In this document: positions 9,463-21,128 of the stretch, piece by piece | Numbering within the stretch: the stretch's first letter is position 1 | Layout of the letters: each line of letters begins with the position of its first letter | Origin: Hypomyces perniciosus | Lineage: Eukaryota; Ascomycota; Sordariomycetes; Hypocreales; Hypocreaceae | DNA length: 64,000 bases | Assembly (NCBI GenBank): GCA_008477525.1 | Contig: SPDT01000007.1 | Span: forward strand, 4,092,001 to 4,156,000 | Direction of reading: 5' to 3' | Translations under genes and position numbers: made by a program | The notes under the pieces: model-generated | What the model was told of the DNA's origin: nothing | Database searches by the model: none | The model's input: only the letters and a program-made list of their open reading frames with translations

Positions 9463-11787
9463 CATACGTCTTTCCGGGCGTATGGCCAATACCACTTCCG
9501 TACTGCTACGTCTACGAAGTATGAAATCTTCATAGGCAACGGAACCCCCCGGCTATTTGATCCAAAGTCATGTAAGATTTGTTATAGGGCAAAGGTCTGG
9601 CCAAGCCCTTCTAAATGCTCACGCCAACGGGGGATGAGCACACTGAGTACGAAGCAATTGCAACCAAGATTCGGCAAAGGCAGTGAGCACTACAGGGAAG
9701 CAAGTACATTATGTACGGAGTACTGCACAGAGCACTAGCATATGTAGTAGTAGTCGGAGTATTAAGCTCTAGTACTAGTAGGTAGTACCTACATTAGAAG
9801 GCAAGTAGGGTACACGTTCTGATGGCAAGCAGGCTCCAGCTTGATATTCGAGAAGAGACATCAAATGCCTTGGCGGTAGTAGTACTCAGTACTCCGCGTG
9901 CCCTATCTTATTATACATTATACAAGCATCGTGTAAGCATGACAAGCAGTAATTGACATCAGCAGGATATCCACCAGTACCACAGAAGGCCTCCCTACAT
10001 ATTGACTTGACGAATGCTGTTGCCAAGGGCTAAATATGCGAGCTCGGCGATAACAGCTAAAAACCACCACTCAGCGACTCGACAAACGTTGTTGCAGGGC
10101 CCTTGTGCGGAAAAACAAAAAAGGAAAAACCCACCCCTGTTGATACCACTTTTTTTCCCCGGCATTGACTATTACTAACTACTACTACCTACATACTACT
10201 GCTAGATGTCCCTGTCTTTTGTCCCACCCTGGCTGGTAACAAGATGCTTTGGGGAGGAGCACGGAAGGCGCCGGGTAAGCTCGTAAAACAAGCACTAAAA
10301 TTTGGCTAAAACCAAGGAAGAATGCTGGATTCTCCAACGCCATATATAGCTGCTACGGAGTACGTCGCTGATAGAAAAACGATGTCTACCGACATTCGAC
10401 TCCGGATTCTCGACATGCCCATACTACTATCAACTCACAGGAACAAAAAGGTCCCCCGATCAGAAACCTAATACGGGTAGATCTCGGATAGTGCCGGGAG
10501 GGTCCGTTTGCCATTTTTCGGAGCGGAGGGCTGAAGAGGGTCTTTGGGTCTCAACACCCTCGACTGCCAGTTTCTACTACGGAGCAGTACTATTACTACT
10601 ACTCCTCCGTACTGCTACTCGTATCGGGAGTCAGCCCATCTTGCCCACTTAGGCTTGCCCTGACGACGACCGATTTTCGAGATGCTTCAGAGCCTGATCA
10701 GACCGAGCAGTCTCAAATACGAACAGAGCGGGCGTTTCGAGTGATTGGTATTAATAGAGGCCAAACAGCATGTCCGTCCAGTGTTAGCGACTCGGCGTCA
10801 GCGGGGCTTGAGAGGGCGCTTCACTACGAAGTAGTACTACTCCGTACTCCGTACAGAAGTGCATACTCGTACGTACGGCCATATGCACACGCCCGCAGGG
10901 TGGCAGTCTGTCCAGTGTCACGGGCCCGGCTCCTCTTTTTCGAGTGCACCGAAAGGCCCTGGACTTGTAACAGAGAAGCAATGAAATGCGCCGTCGAAAA
11001 CTCCATGCAGCAGACGTTCACCAATGATATCGGCCCAGCTCTTCCTGGCCTTGCGAATGTGGCCGGCTGTGATGAACGGCCAGAAAGAACATGGCGCCTC
11101 TTACATCAATTGGTGCCTGTGCTCGAGGTCTTTGTCATATGGACGGAGTACCTGTTTATGTGCTGTCCTGACAAAGGAGCAAAAGTGGGATTGAAGCATC
11201 TTCGTAGGACGGTCGACGACTCAGCATTTCGACCAACTGCCTTCTCGGCAATGAAGCTGCCGAGTCATGAACTGATTACCCATACCCATGGCTGCCCGGA
11301 TTACGGAGTGCCTGGTCCACTCTTCAAACCCCCCCCCTGTTCTTCGCTTCGTACTAAAAGCCCCATTTTCAACGGCCTCCTAAATTCTACGAGAACATGC
11401 TATGGAGTACGGAGTACTTCGTCCGGAATAGTACCGTCCTCTAGCGTGGCAAGAAGCTTTTCACTTTGCAGCGACGGCCGGGGCCATTTAGAGAGGACCA
11501 AACGAGACAGCAATTGATGGCCGCTCGCTTGCTTGACACATGTGTCCAGGGCCATGAGATGCTTCCTTCATCCTCCTTCATCAGTTATCCGTCACTCGCG
11601 CGCGTGCGAGCAATATATACATACTAACCCCCTTGCCCCCGTCTGTCGCTTTGGCCCCAGAACATGGTTTCTGGCCCAGGTCACTGGTAGCGCCGTCAAA
11701 CGAACCGTCAATCGTCAGTGGCGCGTCTTAGAGGTTCCACTTTGGTGCTGACCGTTGGTACGGAGTACCTCCATACGAGGCAGCCGA

Positions 11788-13265
11788 ATGAGTAAAGATT
11801 TGAACCCTTATCCACACTCTTCGCAGGGCACCATGTATGACGACGATGACACCTTCTCTGTGGTGTCAACAGCGACGGGTACAGATGCCACGAGCATCAC
11901 GGCACCAACGGTTGTCGGCCACGAGACGGACGACTTCGATCTTCTAGATACAGACGACGACGATGACGACGGTGACGACGGTGACGATGGCGGCGGCGGC
12001 GGTGATGATGATGATGATGACACGGAGAGCGCTTTCCAGAATGGGCGTTGGGATCTCGCCTCTGGCTGCTCCACCTCCCTGCCTCCCAGCATTTACGAGG
12101 ACGAGGTCGTACACGGCCGCCGATATCATGGCTTCAGGAGAGGCATCTACCCCCTACCGAACGACGAAGTTGAGCGCCGGAGGGAGGAAACGGTGCATGC
12201 CATGGTCCTCCAATTGATGGTATGCGTGGCTAGCTAGCGTCGGTGTTTTCCAACGAGGATTCTCCACGGCTGACCGACCTGTCTTCGCAGGGGGGACATC
12301 TGTTTTATTCCAACATTGGCGAAGAACCTCAAAAGATCATTGATATTGGAACTGGAACTGGTGAGTTCTCTATTCGTGGGGGTGGTACCTGCGTGGGCCG
12401 GACTGTTTGCATGCTGACTGGACCTTGAACAGGAATTTGGGCTATAGATGGTATTGCTACCCCGAGCATCCTCAAAGTATTCATCGCCGCTTGATACATG
12501 GCTGACCGTCTTATACACAGTGGCTGACCGGTACCCGAACGCCAATGTCATTGGCACCGATCTTTCACCAATCCAGCCAGCATGCGTTCCTATCAACGTA
12601 CGGATGTTTATTGAGGATTGCGAGGAGCCCGAGTGGCTCCATGGCTCGGAATACGACCTGATTCACTTCAGACAAATGACAGGTGCTCTACGTGACTCGG
12701 ATGCCCTTCTCGGGAAAATCTACCCGTGAGTCTCTTTTCTCATCATACGTGCCAACCTGGCCGCGAACATGTTGCTGATGGCTAGGACAGACACGTTAGG
12801 AATGGCGGCTGGGTTGAGTTCCACGAACTCATCCCCCAGATTCATTGCGACGATGGCACCATGACAGATGACGATCCCCTTCGAGTATTTAACGAGACGG
12901 TAGAAGATGGCATGCGCGTATATGGCTTTAATAAATTCAGACTCGGTGATATCGAGGGAAGACTAGAAAGAGCCGGTTTTACAAACATTCATTGCATCAC
13001 CAAGAAGGTCCCGGTTTCAACGTGGCCGCGCGACAAGCATTTGCGTGCCCTTGGTGTTTTTATGAAGACAATACTGAGCGATTCGCTCGAGGCCTTGGCT
13101 GCGAAACCGCTTGTGGCTTTAAACATGACGAAAGAGGAACGAGCGGCCATGGTTGCCGCTGCCAGGACGAGTCTGGATGATAATTCCATCCATCGACACA
13201 TCAATTTCTGCGTCTGCTACGGGCAGAAGAGAGAGGGAAGTGATTTTTCGCAGTCTGTTTATTAG
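11788..13265 (+). CDS. LaeA-like SAM-dependent methyltransferase
   Basis: Exons are 11788-12219, 12291-12360, 12433-12450, 12521-12725 and 12791-13265 (399 aa). Splicing assembles IIDIGTGTGIWAID from three exons, including an 18-base microexon; this is the SAM-binding motif I, followed by VADRYPNANVIGTDLSPIQP. Later blocks are YDLIHFRQMTGAL, NGGWVEFHELIPQI and a family-typical C-terminal half. The N-terminal ~110 residues are acidic and low-complexity, with Asp runs broken by Gly (about residues 50-75). This class includes the secondary-metabolism regulator LaeA and many orphan paralogues (UMTA-like); the sequence cannot say which substrate is methylated. The protein is soluble, with no signal peptide. 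No biosynthetic backbone gene is visible in the window, so membership of a metabolite cluster is not supported. Confidence 0.85.
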
Positions 13266-14014
13266 TCTAGTCTTGGGAATGGGCATTTATCGTGTCTGGG
13301 AAACGGGATTCACGAGATTGATGCCATGTATTTGGGTGCATAAGGCATTTGGGCTGGCTTCAAAGCCAGCGTATGTTGTGTTACGAAGGATTTTATATTA
13401 ACATCTATCTATCTGATGGCGGTTGATATTGCAAGAGGCCTGGAAGTCTGTTACCAAGCCACATGAGATGGATCTTATTCATTTATATAATACATAGCAT
13501 AGATATCGGTAGCTACATTATAATATCTTAACTTTGCTCTCGAACAAATCAGTCGGCATTTAAACATCCGCTCCTGAAAGTCGGGCCAATAATGAATGGA
13601 AGATGCACCAATCCTTGCGAATCTCCCTGCATATTCCCCTCTCTCCCATATTAAAGCCATTACTCGTCCTATGAATGCAATTGCCTTTATATTGGTCAAT
13701 CCTCGCAGCGGAGCGTCGCTGCTACTGGAAGAGTATTTATGCAGGCTGACATGGCATTCTTCTTTGCTGGCATTGGGTTTTCTATGCAATTATGCCCAAG
13801 GTGGTTGAAGATCAAGATGTATTCCACCCTCACCTGTCTTATCACCATCGCCCTCTTGATACCCGTCTGAATTGCATGCAGACTGCTCACATCATATTTT
13901 AAATCCTCAATCTTTTTTCTCTGTTTTCTTTCGAGCGGGTCTATTTTGTTCCTTGGACTTTGGTTAATGAAGGCATCGCCACGACACTGATCCACGAAAT
14001 CCACGAAATCAAAC
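13266..14014. other. gene-free stretch
   Basis: AT-rich intergenic DNA with the 3' region of the methyltransferase and the upstream region of the NACHT gene. I see no supported coding sequence. Confidence 0.5.
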
Positions 14015-16779
14015 ATGGACCCTTTCACAGTCGTGTCCTTGGTTGGGAATATCCTCCAATTCACGGTTTATGCTAGGAATGTCTACAGAAAAATCAAGGA
14101 AGCCCGTTCATCCGCCCTAGGGATCATCGTCAAGGACCAGGAGATTCGAGGCTCACTCGAAGACATGATGGAGAACATGGCTGTCGCGACCAGCTCCTTC
14201 AGTCTTCATGGATTGACACCTACCGAAAGAAAAATCCGGCAAGTAGGAGAGAGGTGTCAGAAGTTGGCCAAGGAACTCCAGGGTCTTGTTGATCGCAAGG
14301 GTGTGAAGAGCAAGTCGCATTTTCTCAGGACTGCTGCGAAAGTCGTGACTAGAGCTCAGCAGGTGGATGATATGGACAAGAAGAATACGGAGCTGGATAA
14401 ACTGCAGCAGTCTTTGCTCGAGCACTTTCTTGCTTATATAAAGTATGTTTTCATGAGATGAACGACGTTGTTATTCGCGCGACTAACTGGCATATTCCTA
14501 GTGGCCGACAGTCAAAGATAGAGGGTGTAATTTTGAGAATATTGGACGAAAATCGAAGCCTCAGGATGACCAACGCCGATGATATTGAGGAAATCGGGAG
14601 AAAGATTGGCACTGCGATTGAGTCGAGCCAATGTCGGGATCTTGAAGAGATAGCCTCTCAACTCTTCGACTGGACAGAACGAGTCCATTCCTTGAGAAAG
14701 GAGCATGCTATCCTTGACAGTCTTCGCTTCGACGGTATGCTACATCGACAGGAGGACATCGTAGGCGCTCACAAAGACACGCTGAAGTGGGTTTATGACC
14801 CCAAGCTTCACTTCAAAGATTGGCTGGAGAATGGCGACGGCACTTACTGGATAACCGGAGATCCTGGATCCGGCAAATCTACACTGACCAAGTATGTCAG
14901 CACCCATGCTATCACCGATGAGGCGCTTCTCGAATGGGCCAAACCAAAGACCCTGGTGAAAGCCAGTTTCTACTTCTGGTATTCAGGGACAGCCCTTCAA
15001 AAGTCTCAGGAGGGGCTTTTGCGGTCGTTGTTGTTCGAAATCTTGCGACAATGTCCATCTTCTATTCGCACCGCTTGTGCCTCAAGATGGGAAGGGGGCA
15101 TAAACCGGCCCTGGAGTCGTGATGAGTTGTTGAAAACACTCGAAAACTTGGTCCTCGATCCGAGGGCGCCCATGTATTGCTTCTTCATTGACGGCCTGGA
15201 TGAGTACCAGGGTAACGCAGGCACCCGCAACGAAAACGATGTCAGCAGCCATGTGAAGGAGATAATCCACGTTATGAAGACGCTATCGAAGCTATCGGGC
15301 ATCAAATTGTGTGTCTCTAGCAGGCCGTGGCATGCCTTCGAGCTGGAATTCGGTCAATCCGAGAACCACAAACTATACGTCCACAACGAGAACCACGACG
15401 ACATTCGGAGATATGTGCAAGATAAGTTTGAAAGGGGAAACATCTACGTCAGTGCCACAAAGTCACTAGATGATCAAGAACGTCTGAGAGAGCTCGTGGA
15501 GGAAATAGTGAAGGACTCCAATGGCGTATTCCTTTGGGTCTACCCCGTCATCGAAAGCCTTCTCCAGGGACTTGGCAATCACGACCGAACGACCGAGTTG
15601 CGGGAGAGATTTCAAAAGATCCCCAAGACACTGAATTCGATGTTCGAAAGGATGCTGGGATCGGTAGGGGACGAGTACCAAGAAGAGGCGGCTCAGATCC
15701 TCCAGGTCGCCCAGCACGCTGTTGAACCCATGTACGTGATTGTGTACTCCTTCATCGGCGGCGACAGCTCTAGTGCATTAGGGGCGGAAATAAAAGCGTG
15801 GAGCGAGGAGGAATGTGTCAAGAGGTCACAGGAGGCGGAGGCCAGGATTCACGTACGGTGTCCGGAGTTCATCAAAATCAGAACGCCACGGACGCTCCCA
15901 CAAAAGGCGCAGGAGATGACGGAACACCAGGTGGACTTTCTCCACAGGACGGTAAGGGATTTCCTTGCACTCGAGGAAACGCAATTGCTGTTGAGGCAGA
16001 AGATGAAGAAGCCATTTGACCCCGAGGAGTTCATCTGCCACAGTCTACTCAAAGTGATAAAGGCCGCGTCGATTGCTCAAGATAGTTGGCCTCTTGCGGC
16101 TATATATGAAGATGAACTCTGGGAGCTCCTAGACGACATGACATTCTACGCCAAGAAGCTGGAGGAGAGGAGGGGAGTCGCTCAGGTGGCATTGCTGGAT
16201 GAGCTTCAACGTGTGATGGCTCGTGGCTGTCGTCCAGGCAATAGCGCGCTGAATATAGACGGCGACTCCTTCGTCGGTCTGATGGTTCAGAAGGACCTGC
16301 GACTTTACGTCGAAGAGAAATTACCCCAGGCATTGAAGGCTCCGGGAGTCCCGTTGCTGTATCGTGCAATATTCCCCCGAAACAGCCAAATGTGTCCGGA
16401 CCGACTACCAAACCCAGAAATGGTTGATCTATTGCTCAGCCAAGGAGCACGTCCTGCTCAGCTTGGGCCTCAGCAGATGCCGATATGGCAGGTGTATCTC
16501 TGCAAGGCGTACTTGGCACACCTAAACTCCAACGGCCAGACTTCTCAGGCAATCAAAGACAATCAGAAGTCTATTATCAAGTGTTTCTTACAACACGGTG
16601 CTGATCCCAAGGCAAGCTGCATTACTCAGACAGGACCTGGTTCTGATAGTCACATGGATGTGCTGAGGATGATGGGGGAGTATTTTTCGCCAGAAGAGCG
16701 ACGACGTATGGAGTTTATCGTCCATGAGAGGCGAGCCAATTCATATTGGAGGCTTCCTAGGTGGTTATGTTGGGAATAA
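14015..16779 (+). CDS. NACHT/STAND NTPase (NLR-like) with ankyrin-like C-terminus
   Basis: Exons are 14015-14442 and 14502-16779 (901 aa). The intron has donor GTATGT and branch site ACTAAC. The first ~190 residues form a helical N-terminal domain of the kind that precedes NACHT modules in fungal STAND proteins (opening MDPFTVVSLVGNILQF). The NTPase follows: Walker A GDPGSGKST (about residue 263), Walker B CFFIDGLDEY (about 373), and SSRPWHAFE as sensor segment. The middle part has VDFLHRTVRDFL, common after such NTPases. Near the end are two weak ankyrin-like stretches (MVDLLLSQGARP, IIKCFLQHGADP). Many fungal relatives act in non-self recognition or programmed cell death; that role is inferred here. 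All motifs needed for nucleotide binding are present and the frame is intact. Confidence 0.88.
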
Positions 16780-17116
16780 AAGGAGTACTCGCGATTGGCT
16801 TTGGTATAAGGAGTTTGTGAATTGGAGATAGTACGATATAGATACCCGATAGGATGTGAAATTGATGGATTTTGCAATAATTCTTATCCTTTACAGAGAT
16901 GCTTTGGGGAGGTTCATTGGAATAAGTGATATAGAGTATAGGTAAGTTGGAAGGTCCTTAGGGTGAGGGTCGATGATGGCCATTGAGTTTATTAATAGTT
17001 TGGCTATATTAACAGGCCATAGCCTGGATATCGTTTCATGGCACCCAGAAAGGAATTACTAGTCAGAACAATAACTTCAATAACCACCAACAATAAGACG
17101 TCTTTTTCTACTCCCC
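16780..17116. other. gene-free AT-rich stretch
   Basis: AT-rich DNA between the NACHT gene and the transposase relic. No inverted repeat or target duplication that would mark the end of the relic could be found by eye. Confidence 0.4.
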
Positions 17117-17885
17117 TCAAGGCTTTGTTTGAGAGTTAGCTTGGAGCCACTCTAACGCCATATGATCAGTTGTCCAGCCTTTTTCAGACGATGAGAAGTT
17201 CCAACAACCGGGGAAAGCGAGTTCTTTGGGAAACAATTGCTGCTGAGCAGTTGGACCGTCAAAAATAACAAGTGCCTCAATCGTTCGACTCCTTTTCGAG
17301 ACACACACGATGATTGTGCTTCAACAACTCCATCCAGGAAGAATCTTCATCGCGGCGACTTTCAGCGAGTTTCCAAGCACGAGGCCATCGCTCCTGAGCC
17401 CCTCGGGAATCCTCACCTCCTCCATCTTGTGTCGGTGTTGGGCTGGGATCTTTTTCATGGTCGACAGCATCAGACGGTTGATCAATTTCAGTCGAAGCCC
17501 CAGCAATCTTCGCCGAAGCAACCAACTTGCCTCTCATAGACTTGACTTCCGGGTTACGGCGTAAAAATCCGGCTGTCCAGCGTTTCTCCAGTGGTCTTTT
17601 ATCGCCGGCTACCTCAAGAACCCGAGCCACAAAAGTTTCGAGTTCTTGATGCGTTGGGGGGAATCCAACAGCGGCTTGGGTCAGTATCCATCCACGGACA
17701 TGGCCTTCCTGCTTTTTAGAAAGCCGCTGCGGAGGTTCTCGGGCTGTAGACTTGGGTGAAGCTTCGTTCAACCGGTTAAGGGGTGTTGTCTTTGGGATTC
17801 CCCTTCGTTTTGCAGCTGTCCGTTGAGATGCACGAGTTTGAACCCCCTTGGTCGCGTTTTGGTTATCACTCTCATATCATCAGGC
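17117..17885 (-). mobile_element. relic of a pogo/Fot-type (Tc1-mariner) transposase
   Basis: Read on the minus strand, an open stretch with no ATG runs from about 17885 to 17277. It contains a psq-like helix-turn-helix (GIPKTTPLNRLNEASPKSTA), then a CENP-B type DNA-binding domain (RLSKKQEGHVRGWILTQA through TAGFLRRNPEVKSMRG). A second frame at 17308-17117 holds a piece of the DDE catalytic domain (ALVIFDGPTAQQQLFP, then KGWTTDHMALEWLQ). The segment between, with the first catalytic Asp, is missing and the frames are shifted, so this is a deleted, inactive copy. Similarity to Fot1/pogo elements is judged from motif memory. It lies only 370 bases upstream of yth1. Confidence 0.85.
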
Positions 17886-18259
17886 ATGGTTATTCTATTA
17901 AAAGCTATAGTTGTATAATGGGGAATCGTAAAAAGGCGCGAGTAAACGCGGTCAGAATGTGTACTGTTGAACTTGTGGTGTTGTAAAGAAGCAGTTGGAA
18001 TATAGGAGGAGTAGCCAGAAGGGGTCTTATATTGACAAGCAGGGGCAACGTCAGGTGTGGCTGACATATCTGTTATCAGAATGTGGCTGAAGCTTTCAGA
18101 GCTCTTCCTAGCATTGCCTCACCAAACACCAACCATATCCTAACCTCATTCACCCTTCGACCCGCGCTCTTGAAAATCGCATCGCATAACCAAAGCTGCA
18201 GCGCATATTACACAACAGTCACTCAAATCTTCCTCACGGGAATCGTGCCCTCCCGCACA
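17886..18259. promoter_or_regulatory. upstream region of yth1
   Basis: Lies between the transposase relic and yth1. The frame of yth1 is open upstream to 18083 but has no ATG there, so I treat it as leader. Pyrimidine-rich segments occur near 18120-18180. Confidence 0.4.
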
Positions 18260-19048
18260 ATGGCAACCGCCGCCGCCTCTGAAGGTCCCGCGTCGGCCAT
18301 CCTCAACCACACCGCGCAATCCTACAACTTCCGCTTCTCCCCATTCCTCCGCCAAACATACCAAGTCGGCCTCTCCCCCGATCGTCCCATATGCAAAGCC
18401 TTCCAGACCGGCAACTGCTCTAACGGCACCCGCTGCTCCGAGCGCCACGTCTCGGACGGCCGCTCCGCCAGCGCGCAACAACCCTCCGGCGGCCTCAACT
18501 CCCTCGTCTGCAAGCACTGGCTCCGAGGCCTCTGCAAAAAGGGCGAGCACTGCGAATTCCTCCACGAGTACAACCTGCGCAAGATGCCCGAGTGCAATTT
18601 CTTCATGCGCAACGGGTACTGCTCCAACGGGGAGGAGTGTCTGTATTTACACGTCGATCCGCTGTCGAGGCTGCCGCCGTGTCCGCACTACGATATGGGG
18701 TTCTGTCCGCTAGGCCCGCTGTGTTCGAAGAAACATGTACGGCGTAAGCTGTGTCCGTTTTATCTAGCGGGGTTTTGCCCCGATGGGTTGGAGTGCAGGT
18801 CGGGTGCGCATCCGAAGTGGTCCAAGGATTTGGAGAAGCCTGTGCCCAAGAGCGCGGAGAAGACTGAGGATGAGGCGAGGGGAGAGATGCGGCAGATGAT
18901 GGACGACGATGGAGATCGGTTCAGGGATATGCAGAGGGATAGGGATGATGGGAGACATGGTGGACGGCATGGCAGAGGGGGTGGTGGAAGATGGAGGGGA
19001 GGCGGTGGTGGTGGGAGAGACAGACGGTTTCGAGGCAGAGGACATTAA
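18260..19048 (+). CDS. yth1: mRNA 3'-end processing factor Yth1 (CPSF30)
   Basis: A single-exon gene of 262 aa. The start at 18260 is the first ATG in frame and gives [15 protein letters not shown]. Five CCCH zinc fingers follow in tandem (about residues 42-190): for example [38 protein letters not shown] and [20 protein letters not shown]. The family protein is a core subunit of the cleavage and polyadenylation factor and binds RNA around the poly(A) site. The C-terminal ~75 residues are charged and end in an Arg/Gly-rich tail of RGGGG-like repeats, likely RNA-binding. The gene converges on the DUF1776 gene with 373 bases between them. Confidence 0.95.
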   Translation: MATAAASEGPASAILNHTAQSYNFRFSPFLRQTYQVGLSPDRPICKAFQTGNCSNGTRCSERHVSDGRSASAQQPSGGLNSLVCKHWLRGLCKKGEHCEFLHEYNLRKMPECNFFMRNGYCSNGEECLYLHVDPLSRLPPCPHYDMGFCPLGPLCSKKHVRRKLCPFYLAGFCPDGLECRSGAHPKWSKDLEKPVPKSAEKTEDEARGEMRQMMDDDGDRFRDMQRDRDDGRHGGRHGRGGGGRWRGGGGGGRDRRFRGRGH

Positions 19049-19421
19049 GTATGAAAATCATAGCATAAAGGGATGGGATGGAAAGGGAAATCAGTTCAAG
19101 GTTGTAAAGTTGTTGCGTCGCTCTAGTCTTTATGATACCCTATCTGGATGGGAGCTACGGGTCAGGGAACTAGACGTTTCTAAGTCAAGCTCATGTACAC
19201 AAAACGGAAGACATACAATGCAATTCACAAGTCACAAAGTGTTATAAGGAAATAATCATGTTCAATGAAGTCGTAGACACGTCTATGTAACCGTTGATGA
19301 AGTTGGAGTGGTTCCTTTTCATGCACACATAATATCCAGCCGTTAAATACGGGTCGTTAAATATGCTCCAGCCATGGCAAAAATCCTCCCTGGGAAGATC
19401 CCGTCGTAAGAAGAAAAGAAA
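19049..19421. other. shared 3' region of two convergent genes
   Basis: The 373 bases between the stop codons of yth1 (+) and the DUF1776 gene (-) hold both untranslated tails. I see no further feature. Confidence 0.5.
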
Positions 19422-21128
19422 TTAAGAAGCAGGCGCCGCGGCGGCGGCGGCGGCAGCAGCAGCAGCGGTAGTAGTAGCAGCAGGGGCAGCACCGCCGTTG
19501 GCTTGCGCCCAGAGGTTGCCCTCAGGCTCACCAGAGCCCCACACGTTCTTCTCCGAAGGCACAGCAATGAACTCCTTAGATGCGCCGATATCCTCTGCCC
19601 CCTCTTCGCCGTCCTCGCTTCCGTCGTCGGAGCCCTCATATGAGCTCGTCTTCCACGTCGACAGCTCGTCGACCTTGCGGATGCCCATCATCCAGGAGAC
19701 GAGACCACGAGGAGCCCAGCGGCCGACAAAGCCGTAGATGCTGGCACCGAGACCGACCCGCACGGTGTCGGCCTTGATGTCACCATCGAGAACGTCGAAA
19801 ACGGCGTTGTTGAGGTGACGAAGCGAGCTGCCCTTGAGGCCGCGGATTCGAGCTCCAGAGATGGCAGAACTAGTCTGAGCGACGAAGTTGCGACCGTACA
19901 CGTGCCTAGCACCATCGGGCCAGATCAAGGTGTCTTCAGGATTGCCCGCGCTTGTGACCAGACCATGGAGAGGGCCTCCTGGACGGATGGGGACGAAACC
20001 AGAAAAGTCGAAAGTACCAAGCTGCATATGGGTCACGGGGATGTCAAGAGGTCGCAGTTCGGCAGTCAAAACTTCCGTGAAGGCCGACAGTGCGGAGCAG
20101 ACGGTAGCCTCGGGGGCGTGGAAAGGCGGGTTGATGGAGGAGATGATGGATGGGGTGAAGACGAGCACCTTGGGAGGGACCCATTTCTCGCCTATCGGGC
20201 TAAGCCGGGATGTGAGCAGCGGCAGGAAGGTTTGGATGGTAAGGATGGGTTGCAGGAGGTGGGTGTTGAAGAGGTCGGCAAAGCTTGATGGCGGGATGGT
20301 TGCGATGGGAGAAGTTTGATAGTGGAGGCTGGGGATCAGGAAAACGGATTTGAGGGTCAGCTGGTTCGCCTTCATGTTGGGCCCAGGAGCTCTTGGTGAT
20401 GTGAGGAAGTGAGCGAATCGCTCAATGGCAATGCCAGCATTGGGGGGCTGGGGTTTGCAGTCAGTATTTTCATCCCTTGCGTCAAGATGAGCTATTATGT
20501 TATAGAGACTTACGTTGGTGGTATCGATGGTCAGAGGCAGAATATCCGGGCGGGCGAAAGACTGGACCGCAGCCTCATCCTCGGCAATGTTGCACACGAT
20601 GAAGACGATGAATCCCCGTCTTTCAAGATCCAGGGCCAAGGACTTGGTCAGTGGCAGCCGGGGAGAGCCAGCAATGACGACCACTTCTGTCCGCCCGCCA
20701 TTCTTCGCCCTCTTTGCCCTCCGGACCTTTCGCAGAGACTGGTTCCTCTGGTAGCCCTTGTAGGCAATCGTGCCGCTAAGCACAACCATGAAGCCGATGA
20801 GGTACTTGTTCCTTGAGAACCAGTTCTGGACCTGCTGGATCTTGGACAGCGGCACCACGATCACCTCCAGCTTTGGCGGGGGCACGGGTTTTATCATGTC
20901 TGGGAGCCATTCCACAGTTGAAAGCTTCTCACGGACAGTCTCGGACGCCCGGTCGACATTTTTATCGAGGAACTCGGCGGCATGGTCTGCATATCGACGC
21001 ACGTGTGCCGAGACGGTCGATAACTTTGAGGAAGCGGGCCATGTTAGCAGCTATGTAGAGACGGCAGCTTCTCGTCGAGATGGATATATACTCACCACGT
21101 CCAGAGCCTGCTGGTTGTCGGTCGCCAT
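19422..21128 (-). CDS. DUF1776 family protein (SDR-like, membrane-anchored)
   Basis: Exons in transcription order: 21128-21096, 21023-20514 and 20447-19422 (522 aa). The start exon encodes MATDNQQALDV and is spliced to LSTVSAHVRRYADHAAEF. The intron 20448-20513 (66 bases, GTAAGT, CTGAC, CAG) is stop-free and in frame. One hydrophobic segment (YLIGFMVVLSGTIAYKGY, about residue 88) is followed by basic residues and then a Rossmann-like region starting EVVVIAGSPRLPLTKSLALDLERRG. This matches, from memory, the fungal DUF1776 family, distantly related to short-chain dehydrogenases; the usual catalytic Tyr-x-x-x-Lys is not obvious. The C-terminus is acidic and ends in a poly-Ala run coded by GCC/GCN repeats (near 19437-19480). 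Function unknown. Confidence 0.82.

Larger units (their letters stand above)
7209..11787. other. 4.6-kb gene-free region
   Basis: No open frame here shows family features, splice-supported extension or sensible composition. The region holds several copies of the TACGGAGTA/TACTCCGTA element (near 9441-9462, 9713-9722, 9886-9896, 10353-10362, 10605-10615, 10838-10855, 11403-11418 and 11758-11768), GGTT and GA microsatellites near 9.2 kb, and C-, G- and A-rich runs. It contains the promoters of the chitinase (right side of that gene) and of the methyltransferase starting at 11788. Confidence 0.5.

Noticed and set aside
10741..11517. 258-codon open frame on the + strand
   Set aside because: It begins with GTG, not ATG, reads through the intergenic TACTCCGTA elements, and shows no family motif or splice-supported extension. 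Probably a chance frame.
11788..16779. Secondary-metabolite gene cluster around the LaeA-like methyltransferase
   Set aside because: No polyketide synthase, peptide synthetase, terpene synthase or other backbone enzyme is visible in the window.
17768..18067. 99-codon minus-strand frame beginning MSATPDVAP
   Set aside because: It overlaps the 5' part of the transposase relic in a different frame. The relic frame shows the conserved helix-turn-helix, so this one is a shadow.
19437..19500. GCN repeat at the end of the DUF1776 gene as a mobile or regulatory repeat
   Set aside because: It is a simple poly-alanine coding microsatellite inside the open frame.
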